Assembly (NCBI GenBank): GCA_036496265.1
Contig: DASXLL010000396.1
Location: 1 to 14,490 of the forward strand
Length of the DNA stretch: 14,490 nucleotides
Direction: 5' to 3'
Source: CAYLLN01 sp036496265
GTDB taxonomy: Bacteria > Planctomycetota > Planctomycetia > Pirellulales > Pirellulaceae
Part shown: positions 7,230 through 13,457 of the stretch, one piece after another
Position numbering within the stretch: position 1 is the stretch's first letter
Layout of the letters: the number at the start of each line of letters is the position of its first letter
Program-made: the position numbers and the translations under genes
The notes under the pieces: generated by a model
The model's input: only the letters and a program-made list of their open reading frames with translations
Told to the model about the DNA's origin: nothing
Database searches by the model: none

Positions 7230-8510
7230 TCAGGGTGAAGCGAGGTGCTGGCGTAAGAATTCGCTCGCCGTTTTGTAGGCGGCGCGGATGACTTCTGGGT
7301 CCGCTCCGGCCAGGCCATGTTCGGCGCCGGCGATGGTGAGGAGTTGATGTTCCACCTTGTTTTTCTTTAGCGCGGCGGCCATCAACTCTGACTGTTCATA
7401 AGGCACGTCGGTGTTTTTGTCCCCATGAATTAAAAGCGTCGGTGGATAGTCGGGCGTGACGTTCTTGATGGGCATGAAGGGGCCGAACTTGTCGGCTTCG
7501 GTTCGCGGATCCCAGCCGGAGACTGCTTTGGGCCACAGGCCCTGCTGACGGCAGAACTGATAGAACGCGCCGCCGTTGCCTTTTCGCTCGCGGGAGTCGG
7601 AGATGGGGATGCCCGCGACTTGTTGAAAGGCTTCGTCACGCGACATTTTGCTGGTGTTGTGACGGGCGTGAGAACTGGGCTGGCTGTACCAGGGGCCAAC
7701 GAGGTCGCCATATCCCCAGAGAGATACGAGCGCGGCGGGACGGGGTTTGACGCGAAAACCAGCCGTCAGGGTCAGATAGCCGCCGGCGGAGCCGCCGACG
7801 ACGGCGATCTTTTTTGGGTCCGCCTGAAAAAGCTGCGGGCCGTCTTTGCGAATCCAGGCGAAGGCGTCTTCGATGTCTTGGATGATCTCGGGGAGCTGTG
7901 TTTCGGGAGCGAGGCGGTAATCGAGCGAGACGAGGACGTGGCCGTTTTCGCGGCAGGCGGTGGTGAGCCAGGCGGGGACGCTTTCGCGGTGGCCGTTGAT
8001 GAGGGCGCCGCCGTGAATCCAGACGACGACGGGCTGCGAGGGGCGATCGTGGAAGCAATAACTATCGGCTCGGATTTGCAGGTCGCTGACTTGCTTGTAA
8101 ACGTGTGTCTTCTTGTGAATGGGCGGGCCGGACTTGCTGTCGATGATCTTGATTTGGGCGGGATCGGAGACGGTGATTTGGGGCTTATCGCGGTTCTGGG
8201 TGACGGTGCCGGTGACCTGGATCACTTTGCCGTAAAAATGTTCGTCCGGCATGGTGATTTTGTCGGCCGCGAATTTGGGCAGGGCAATTTGCGGGATGAA
8301 GATCGTGAAGTTGTTGGCGGAGGAAAAATCCGGCTCGGAGTTCAAGTAGCGGTTGCGGCCGCCGCCGGTTGATTTGACCTCGAATTCGACGGTTACCTGT
8401 TGATCGACCTTCTTCGCCGCCTCGGCAGGTTTGAGCGGTAACGGATATTCTTGGGCCATGGCCAATTGGGAGACACCCAGTGCGATGAGTAAAAAGCCGG
8501 TCCGGTGCAT
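7230..8510 (-). CDS. Secreted alpha/beta hydrolase (BD-FAE/carboxylesterase-like) with N-terminal OB-like domain
   Basis: A 426-residue protein. The ATG at 8510 is chosen because it starts a clear signal peptide (MHRTGFLLIALGVSQLAMA, cut before QEYP) and has AAAGG about 7 bases upstream; the frame is open further to a TTG at 8567. Residues about 30-125 (VDQQVTVEFEVKST, FYGKVIQVTGTVTQNRDKPQ) look like an OB-fold, nucleic-acid-binding-like domain, here in an exported protein. The rest is an alpha/beta hydrolase: oxyanion HGG at 166-168, nucleophile Ser241 in GGSAGG, probable acid Asp368 in HGDKNTDVPYEQS, and His398 in GAEHG. It probably cleaves an ester of a carbohydrate or small molecule outside the cytoplasm. 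It is convergent with the preceding CxxCH gene, with only 21 bp between the stops. Hydrolase assignment is firm; the N-terminal fold call is moderate. Confidence 0.9.
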   Translation of the reverse strand: MHRTGFLLIALGVSQLAMAQEYPLPLKPAEAAKKVDQQVTVEFEVKSTGGGRNRYLNSEPDFSSANNFTIFIPQIALPKFAADKITMPDEHFYGKVIQVTGTVTQNRDKPQITVSDPAQIKIIDSKSGPPIHKKTHVYKQVSDLQIRADSYCFHDRPSQPVVVWIHGGALINGHRESVPAWLTTACRENGHVLVSLDYRLAPETQLPEIIQDIEDAFAWIRKDGPQLFQADPKKIAVVGGSAGGYLTLTAGFRVKPRPAALVSLWGYGDLVGPWYSQPSSHARHNTSKMSRDEAFQQVAGIPISDSRERKGNGGAFYQFCRQQGLWPKAVSGWDPRTEADKFGPFMPIKNVTPDYPPTLLIHGDKNTDVPYEQSELMAAALKKNKVEHQLLTIAGAEHGLAGADPEVIRAAYKTASEFLRQHLASP

Positions 8511-8742
8511 AGGTGACCTTTCGAGTTTCGACTCAACGATTGTGGGATTTCGCGGGAGCAGTATCAAGGATGGTGATGCTATGCGCGAAAAGTGCGAAAT
8601 CGGGGCGTCCGTACGGAAGAACGGGGATTCGTGCTTTCGGGGTATCTTTCATCCCATGGTTATGCATGCACGCGGGGTTTTTTTCTGATGCAGGCTGATT
8701 CTAAACAGTTGTACACAAACGGCTTATTAGATTCTCGACCGA

Positions 8743-8756
8743 CATGCATATGCATG
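8743..8756. repeat. Perfect 14-bp palindrome
   Basis: CATGCATATGCATG reads the same on both strands. It could be a dimeric regulator site, but it is AT-biased and short, and may be chance. Confidence 0.4.
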
Positions 8757-8903
8757 GTAGGCATAAGAACGTCGTTGGCGGTTAGGTCGGTGTTGAATCA
8801 GGGATCCGAATGGTGCGCTCGCTGTGGCGGCGAGGCTGACAATTGCCTTTCGGTGTCGGAGGTGCTCGGCTCGGCGCGCGGAATCAGACAGGCTGGATGG
8901 CAT

Positions 8904-8931
8904 ATAGTATACAAATGTTTCGATATGTCAA
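8904..8931 (-). promoter_or_regulatory. Candidate sigma70-type promoter, minus strand
   Basis: On the minus strand a perfect TTGACA (8931-8926) is followed after 16 bases by TACTAT (8909-8904), four of six matches to TATAAT, inside an AT-rich patch. It points toward the hydrolase gene, whose ATG is about 390 bases downstream, implying a long leader or a small RNA if real. Planctomycete promoters are poorly defined, so this is tentative. Confidence 0.3.
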
Positions 8932-8959
8932 GGCTTTGCACAAATAATCACGTTTTGCT

Positions 8960-9000
8960 TCGATTAAATGTGCAACTCACCTTTCTGCACATTTAATCGA
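8960..9000. terminator. Perfect 15-bp inverted repeat at the end of the small membrane-protein gene
   Basis: Arms 8960-8974 (TCGATTAAATGTGCA) and 8986-9000 (TGCACATTTAATCGA) pair perfectly around an 11-base loop. The right arm includes the TAA stop (8993-8995) of the minus-strand membrane-protein gene. Its place fits transcript termination or 3' protection, but no T-run follows on the minus strand. A mobile-element terminal repeat is another reading. Confidence 0.6.
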
Positions 9001-9259
9001 TTCGCAAGGCCATGTAAGTACGAATTCCTAGACCTACAGCAAGTCCCCAAAATCCTCCCAGGAATGCACCCGCGCATACATGTGGCACGAGCGCTGGGTC
9101 ATTGATACCGCTCGTGCCGAGCAACATATTCAATCCGCCAAGAACCACGCCGACTCCGAAAGGAATGACAACTGAAAGCAGCTTGTAATCACGCGCACGC
9201 GGCGTCGTAGATTGCGACCGCGAAGGTGTCGTGGGCGATTCGTAAGGGTTCGGTTCCAT
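8993..9259 (-). CDS. Small two-helix membrane protein with planctomycete NPYESP N-terminus
   Basis: An 88-residue protein. It starts MEPNPYESPTTPSRSQ, an N-terminal pattern common in small planctomycete membrane proteins of unknown function. A polar segment follows, then two predicted transmembrane helices, about 26-48 (LLSVVIPFGVGVVLGGLNML) and 57-79 (LVPHVCAGAFLGGFWGLAV), both glycine-rich. The frame is open upstream as far as 9970, but that stretch is repeat and transposase sequence. The ATG at 9259 is chosen because of the motif and because GAAGG and AGGG lie 5-13 bases upstream. The ATG overlaps the stop of a transposase remnant (TAATG). The stop lies in a perfect inverted repeat. Function unknown. 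Confidence 0.75.
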   Translation of the reverse strand: MEPNPYESPTTPSRSQSTTPRARDYKLLSVVIPFGVGVVLGGLNMLLGTSGINDPALVPHVCAGAFLGGFWGLAVGLGIRTYMALRID

Positions 9260-9469
9260 TACCCTGCCTTCGCCTGATCGACCCAAAAAACTGGATTCAC
9301 GCCCATTTCGTACATCGCCGAAATCAGGTGGCAAAGATTGTGGCAAACGAGCATGGCGAGAACTTCGTTTCGCATCGCTGGTTCGCCCTTTGCTGCGAGT
9401 TGAATCGGTGGGGTTGCGATTCATCATACTGGACGTGGATTCGACATTCGAGCGATTGGGGTGACGGAC
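9259..9469 (-). pseudogene. C-terminal remnant of a DDE transposase, frameshifted
   Basis: Two minus-strand frames together match the C-terminal end of IS4/IS5-type DDE transposases as I know them. Frame A, from about 9469 to 9389, reads RSNVESTSSMM ... STRSK. Frame B, from 9387 to the TAA at 9261-9259, reads EPAMRNEVLAMLVCHNLCHL and then ISAMYEMGVNPVFW. In intact members these join as RSNVEST.SM(I/M)K, then RSK, then NEVL...CHN..LI..MYELG. The switch needs a one-base change at the C/T homopolymers 9386-9391. Everything upstream of the RSN block is missing; repeat DNA lies there instead. It is too short and broken to be active. Family placement is from memory of the motif and moderately sure. 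Confidence 0.72.
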
Positions 9470-9514
9470 CAGCGCGCCCCTTTTGGGGCTTAGAAACGAG
9501 AATACCAATTGGAA

Positions 9515-9551
9515 CCCAGGGCGTCGTTCGCTGCGCTCACTTTGCCCTGGG
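9515..9551. repeat. REP-like hairpin, CCCAGGGC/GCCCTGGG
   Basis: Arms 9515-9522 and 9544-9551 are perfect 8-bp reverse complements around a 21-base loop, followed by TAACGAAGGTTGCCGC. This resembles the palindromic intergenic repeats scattered through planctomycete genomes. Confidence 0.6.
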
Positions 9552-9618
9552 CTAACGAAGGTTGCCGCTTTGCGGCAAGCAGGGGAAGCAGACGCGAAAT
9601 AGACTCGCTGAGAGCAAT

Positions 9619-9941
9619 TCCCCTCACCCCCGGCCCCTCTCCCCGGAGTACCGGGGCGAGGGGAGCCCGTTTTTTCGATTCCGTGCGCCCCCTGCAGTGC
9701 AGCGCGAATGCTTGGCGAAATTGAGCGGCTCTGAATAGGTTTGTTCGCCGTGATTCCCCTCGCCCCCAGCCCCTCTCCCCGGGAGTACCGGGGCGAGGGA
9801 AGCTCGTGTCTTTTCGAGGCTGTGCGTGCCCTGCAGTGGAGCGCGAATGCTTGGCGAAATTGAGTGGCTCTGGCTGGGCTCGTTCGCCGTACTGCCCCCT
9901 CACCCCCGGCCCCTCTCCCCGGAGTACCGGGGCGAGGGGAG
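9619..9941. repeat. Tandem array of about 137-bp units built on a GC-rich hairpin element
   Basis: A core near-identical in three copies lies at 9619-9666, 9755-9803 and 9894-9941 (periods 136 and 139). Each core has outer arms CCCCTC/GAGGGG and an inner perfect stem CCCCGG-AGTA-CCGGGG (copy 2 has one extra G in the inner stem and slightly diverged outer arms). Between cores a second block is conserved: 9691-9733 and 9830-9872 share CCTGCAGTG(C/G)AGCGCGAATG and continue through CTTGGCGAAATTGAG, 41 of 43 bases identical. So the unit is hairpin plus spacer, not the hairpin alone. Long frames cross the array on both strands (SPRPGTPGRGAGGEG-type translations) but these are repeat artefacts. Confidence 0.85.
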
Positions 9942-9970
9942 TTCGAATCTTTAAGGCCGTGCGTGTTCAC

Positions 9971-10010
9971 ACAGTGGAGCGAGTACCGGGCGAGGGGAGC
10001 CCGTTTTTTG
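9971..10010. repeat. Truncated fourth repeat copy beside the nas operon end, with T-run hairpin
   Basis: ACAGTGGAGCG of the spacer block is joined directly to GAGTACCGGG of the hairpin core, so about 90 bp of the unit are missing. A hairpin CGGGC (9987-9991)/GCCCG (9999-10003) is followed by TTTTTT (10004-10009), the form of an intrinsic terminator reading rightward on the plus strand. The nas operon arrives from the other side and stops at 10013, where the stem may only act as a roadblock. Confidence 0.55.
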
Positions 10011-10012
10011 AT

Positions 10013-11638
10013 TCAATAGACATCTCGGTGATAACGGCCGTCTTTGGCTAATTTGGTTGTGAATTGCTGGGCGGCGTCGGGGGAGAGGTGGCCGTGGTGG
10101 GCGGCGATGGATTGGAGGGCGCGGTTGACGTCGATGGCCATGCGTTTGGCGTCGCCGCAGACATACAGCTGGGCGCCTTCTTCCAGCCAGCGCCAGAGTT
10201 CGGCGCCTTGCTCGAGCATGCGGTGCTGGACGTAGATTTTTTCGGCTGCGTCGCGGGAGAAGGCGAGGTCGAGCTTGGTGAGAGCGCCGCGGTCGAGGAA
10301 TTGGGAGAGCTCGTTCTTGTAGAGGAAGTCGTACTCGAAATGCTGATTGCCGAAGAAGAGCCAACTCTTACCCGTTGCGGCGGTGGCGGCGCGCTCTTCC
10401 AGGAAGGCGCGGAAGGGGGCGATGCCGGTGCCGGGGCCGATCATGATGATGGGTGTGCTCGGATCGGCTGGCAGGCGGAATTTGGGTGAAGATTGCAGAT
10501 AGACGCGGACTTCGTCGCCCGGGAGCGAGCGGACGCCGAGAAAATTCGACGCTACACCATGTCGCCAGCGGCCGAGGGTTTCGAACCGCACGACGCCGAC
10601 GGTGAGGTGAATTTCGTTGGGATGGGCTCGCTGCGAGGAGGAGATGGAGTACAGCCGGGGCTGTAAGCGGGCTAAGGCGCCAAGCAAATCGGCCAATGGC
10701 GGTCGGGCCCAAGGAAAACGGTCGAGTATTTCGGCCAGATCGGCCGAAGCGAGCGGATTTTCTCCGGCAGCGAGGAGTTGTTCGAGGGCGATTTTCTCAT
10801 CAGGGGCTGTGACGTGCTGTGCTAACAGGGCAAAAAGGCCTGGTGTACTGCGTGTCAGCGAGTATTCACACCTGAGTGCGTGGCGCAGTGAGGTGCGCTT
10901 GCCGCTGGCGAGCGTGACGGTCTCGCCGCCTGTCAAATCGAGCAAATCGAGCACGGCGGAAACGAGGTCTTGGTCGTTTTGCGGCAGAATGCCGAGGCTG
11001 TCGCCGGGCTCGTACTTCAGCCCGGAATCGAGCAAGTCGATAACGACATGCCGCGTGTCTTTGGGGGCTTCGGGGTGGGTCAGTTGCGTGCTGCTCACGA
11101 GGCGGGCGGAGAGCGGATTGTCGCGCGTGTAGCTGATTGTTGATTCGGACCGTGATGAGGAGATGAGGGTGGTTGGTTGAGCCACTGTGATGGGAGCCGA
11201 TGACGAAGAGCTGGTGGGCGATGCGGCTTCGATGGAGAGCAGTTGCTTCAGTGACTTGGCCGTTTCGGCTCCGCCGGGAGAACACTTGGTTAAATCCTTT
11301 TCCTCGCCGCGAGCGATGGCTTCGGAATAAGTCTGGCAGACGTAGCCGCAGGCACCGCAATCGAGCTGAGCCATGGCGGCCATCAATTTGCGGGCGTGAG
11401 GTTTTCCTTCGGCCAGTTGCAAGCGCTCGGACAGCGGCAGGGCCGGATCGTGCCAGGGGAAGTCTTCTGCGGCGGCGGGCGCGGCGGCGGAAGACTGCGG
11501 CGGAGGCCCAAAGGCGACTTGCGCCGCGCCAAGTGAGCTTTCATTGCCGCCGGTGAAGATTGCGGCGAAGTAGCCATTGAGCCAGGCGCGCTGCGGCGAG
11601 GAGAAGGGAGCCGTTTCGGGGAGGTAGGGAGTGATCAT
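10013..11638 (-). CDS. FAD/NADPH reductase of sulfite-reductase-alpha class with N-terminal RnfB-type Fe-S motif
   Basis: A 541-residue protein. Residues 10-30 (PFSSPQRAWLNGYFAAIF) match the linker normally found in sulfite reductase flavoprotein fusions. A four-cysteine motif follows, C94-x2-C97-x3-C101 and C119 in TKCSPGG with YSEAIA between, like the RnfB/FeS domain that binds [4Fe-4S]. After a Ser-rich linker (136-170) comes the cytochrome P450 reductase-type FAD domain, with RLYS 328-331 and GVASNFLG 361-368. The NADPH domain has GPGTGIAPFR 401-410, YVCGDAKRM 492-500 and the C-terminal KDGRYHRDVY. No flavodoxin/FMN domain is present. The gene starts 6 bases after the nirA-like stop. It most likely feeds NADPH electrons, via FAD and the cluster, to the nitrite reductase. 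Often labelled sulfite reductase subunit alpha (CysJ-like), but context argues for nitrogen assimilation. Confidence 0.9.
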   Translation of the reverse strand: MITPYLPETAPFSSPQRAWLNGYFAAIFTGGNESSLGAAQVAFGPPPQSSAAAPAAAEDFPWHDPALPLSERLQLAEGKPHARKLMAAMAQLDCGACGYVCQTYSEAIARGEEKDLTKCSPGGAETAKSLKQLLSIEAASPTSSSSSAPITVAQPTTLISSSRSESTISYTRDNPLSARLVSSTQLTHPEAPKDTRHVVIDLLDSGLKYEPGDSLGILPQNDQDLVSAVLDLLDLTGGETVTLASGKRTSLRHALRCEYSLTRSTPGLFALLAQHVTAPDEKIALEQLLAAGENPLASADLAEILDRFPWARPPLADLLGALARLQPRLYSISSSQRAHPNEIHLTVGVVRFETLGRWRHGVASNFLGVRSLPGDEVRVYLQSSPKFRLPADPSTPIIMIGPGTGIAPFRAFLEERAATAATGKSWLFFGNQHFEYDFLYKNELSQFLDRGALTKLDLAFSRDAAEKIYVQHRMLEQGAELWRWLEEGAQLYVCGDAKRMAIDVNRALQSIAAHHGHLSPDAAQQFTTKLAKDGRYHRDVY

Positions 11639-11644
11639 CGTGTT

Positions 11645-13444
11645 CTAAGCGGCGAGAAGTTGAGGTCGTGTAAGTGTCTCCAGTTCGTCCAGCGACTTAC
11701 GGCTAACCCAAGTTTGAAAGTTTTCGTCGGCTGTGAGCCGTTGCGACTGCCAGGCGAGGAGCAGTTGCTCGATCAGCGGGGGAAGATCGTCGAAGGCGAC
11801 GCTAGTTGCGATTTGGCGGCCGATTTCGCGATTGTCGCCGTAGCCGCCGCCGACGAAGACGTGATAGCCTTCGACCATGTCGTCACCGACGGCGACTTTA
11901 GTGCCGAGCAGTCCGATATCGCCGATGTAGTGCTGGGCACAGGAGTGTGGACAGCCGGTGAGATGAATGTTGACAGGCTGGTCGAGCTCGAGGCGTTTTT
12001 CCAGATATTCGGCCAGCCGCAGGGCGTGTCCTTTGGTGTTGGCCGCGGCGAATTTGCAGCCGCCGTTGCCGGTGCAGGCGACGAGGCCGCTGCGGATGTT
12101 CGTGGCGGACCAACTGAGGCCGGCGGCTTCGATCGCTCGTTTGACGGCGGGGATGTCGGCTTCGTCAATGTCGGAGATGAGCAGGTTTTGCCAAACGGTG
12201 AGGCGAATGGTGCCGCTGCCGTAACGGTCGGCGATGTCGGCCAAAGCACGCAATTGGTCGCTCCGCAGGCGGCCGACGGGCAATACGACGCCGACATAGA
12301 ACTTGCCGTCCTGGCGCTGGGGGTGAAAGCCGATGTGGCCTTGTGGGGCGACTTTTGTGCGCGGTTCGCAGTTTTCCAAGGGGAACCGCCGCAGCGGGAA
12401 CGCCAGATGCTTCTGCGTCGCTTCGAGGTATTTTTCGAGGCCGAAGCGGTCGAGCACGTATTTCAGGCGGGCCTTTTTGCGGTCGGTGCGATCGCCGTGC
12501 TCGATAAAGACCTTGACGACGGCTGCGGCGACAGGAACACAATCTTCCGGCTTCAGCAGCACGCCGCAGTCGCGGGCGAAATCTTTGTGACCGGTGATGC
12601 CGCCGAGCTCCATGCGGAAATAGACGCCAGGCGGCACGTCGCAGCCACTCTTTACGCGGACGGCGAAAAACCCGATGTCGTTGGTATCGGCCAGGGCACT
12701 GATTTTGCCGCCGCCGTCGAAGGCGATGTTGAATTTCCGCGGCAGGCCAACCATCTCCGGGTGCTGGAGAATGTAGTGGTGCATGGCCTTGGTCAGCGGC
12801 CGCGTGTCGTAGATTTCCTCGGCGTCGATGCCGGCGGTGGGTGAGCCGGTGACGTTGCGAATGTTGTCGGCACCCGCGCCGCGGTTGATGATGCCCAAGT
12901 CGAGCAGCGAGGAGACGACGTGCGTGGCATTCTCGGCCTTGATTTCGCGGAGCTGAATGTTGGCCCGCGTCGTTACGTCGGCATAGCCACCGGCGTATTG
13001 CTCGGCGATTTCAGCCAGGCCGCGGAATTGATGGGCATTGGTCAGACCGCCATGAAACCGCAGGCGGCACATGAAGGCGTCTTGAGCGGGCGCGACGTAA
13101 AACAGGCCGTGATACTTGTAGAGAAAAACGTCGGTCCCTTTGGGGAATTTTCCGGCGGCGGCGTTGGCCTGCATCTCGTCCCACATCTGGAACGGGTCTT
13201 TGTTGCGTTTGGCTTGCTCTTCGGGGCAGAGTTTTTGACCGGCAGCGATAGCCTGGTCCTGGGCATCCCAATGAATTTGGCGTGCGTCGCCGGGCGCGGA
13301 AGTTTTCGCGGGCGATGCGCCGCCTTGGGCCGCGGCCAATGTGGCTGCAAAGGTCGGCACATTGCCCTTGAGCGCGGCGCAACCGGCTGCGAAGCCTTGC
13401 AAGTATTGCTGTTGTTCTTCGGTAAAGGGCTGGTCGGATGCCAT
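11645..13444 (-). CDS. nirA: NirA-type assimilatory nitrite reductase (sirohaem, [4Fe-4S])
   Basis: A 599-residue protein of the nitrite/sulfite reductase family, which reduces nitrite to ammonium with six electrons in the cytoplasm. The two half-domains are visible: the first with FHGGLTNAHQFRGLAEIAEQ and ANIQLREI, the second with VGVVLPVGRLRSDQLRALAD and RLTVWQNLLISDI. The cluster/sirohaem cysteines are in CTGNGGC and GCPHSC, with relative positions 1, 7, 42 and 46, the same spacing as in plant ferredoxin-nitrite reductase. An N-terminal extension of about 80 residues is Ala/Gln-rich. The nasA stop lies 13 bases upstream, and the reductase gene starts 6 bases downstream. Sulfite reductase is the main alternative, but position behind a nitrate reductase makes nitrite far more likely. 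No strong Shine-Dalgarno is seen; translation may be coupled. Confidence 0.92.
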   Translation of the reverse strand: MASDQPFTEEQQQYLQGFAAGCAALKGNVPTFAATLAAAQGGASPAKTSAPGDARQIHWDAQDQAIAAGQKLCPEEQAKRNKDPFQMWDEMQANAAAGKFPKGTDVFLYKYHGLFYVAPAQDAFMCRLRFHGGLTNAHQFRGLAEIAEQYAGGYADVTTRANIQLREIKAENATHVVSSLLDLGIINRGAGADNIRNVTGSPTAGIDAEEIYDTRPLTKAMHHYILQHPEMVGLPRKFNIAFDGGGKISALADTNDIGFFAVRVKSGCDVPPGVYFRMELGGITGHKDFARDCGVLLKPEDCVPVAAAVVKVFIEHGDRTDRKKARLKYVLDRFGLEKYLEATQKHLAFPLRRFPLENCEPRTKVAPQGHIGFHPQRQDGKFYVGVVLPVGRLRSDQLRALADIADRYGSGTIRLTVWQNLLISDIDEADIPAVKRAIEAAGLSWSATNIRSGLVACTGNGGCKFAAANTKGHALRLAEYLEKRLELDQPVNIHLTGCPHSCAQHYIGDIGLLGTKVAVGDDMVEGYHVFVGGGYGDNREIGRQIATSVAFDDLPPLIEQLLLAWQSQRLTADENFQTWVSRKSLDELETLTRPQLLAA

Positions 13445-13457
13445 GTTGAGTCTTATG

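Larger units (their letters stand above)
8511..8959. other. Gene-poor spacer upstream of the hydrolase gene
   Basis: About 450 bp with no supportable gene. The frames crossing it on the plus strand have no ribosome-binding site or recognisable sequence. It contains a perfect 14-bp palindrome (8743-8756) and an AT-rich island near 8900-8935 with a promoter-like pair of hexamers on the minus strand. A 58-codon minus-strand frame from 8903 has no ribosome-binding site and looks accidental. Confidence 0.5.

Noticed and set aside
7620..8372. 250-residue Gly/Val/Asp-rich plus-strand frame
   Set aside because: Shadow of the hydrolase gene; composition is typical of an antisense of GC-rich coding DNA.
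8730..8903. 58-codon minus-strand frame starting MPSSLSDSARR
   Set aside because: Its ATG lies at or before the predicted transcription start of the only nearby promoter candidate; no ribosome-binding site.
8592..8996. 134-residue plus-strand frame in the spacer
   Set aside because: No ribosome-binding site, unusual Cys-rich composition, ends within the 15-bp inverted repeat, and no recognisable motif.
9619..9941. Possible CRISPR array
   Set aside because: The repeat unit is about 137 bp with a conserved spacer block rather than unique spacers, and no cas gene is present.
9260..9970. N-terminal 237 codons of the long minus frame that ends at 8993
   Set aside because: They translate repeat DNA (PRPGTPGRGAGGEG copies) and transposase remnant; the real gene starts at 9259.
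11660..12844. 394-residue plus-strand frame opposite nirA
   Set aside because: Shadow frame; the minus strand encodes NirA with all four cluster cysteines.
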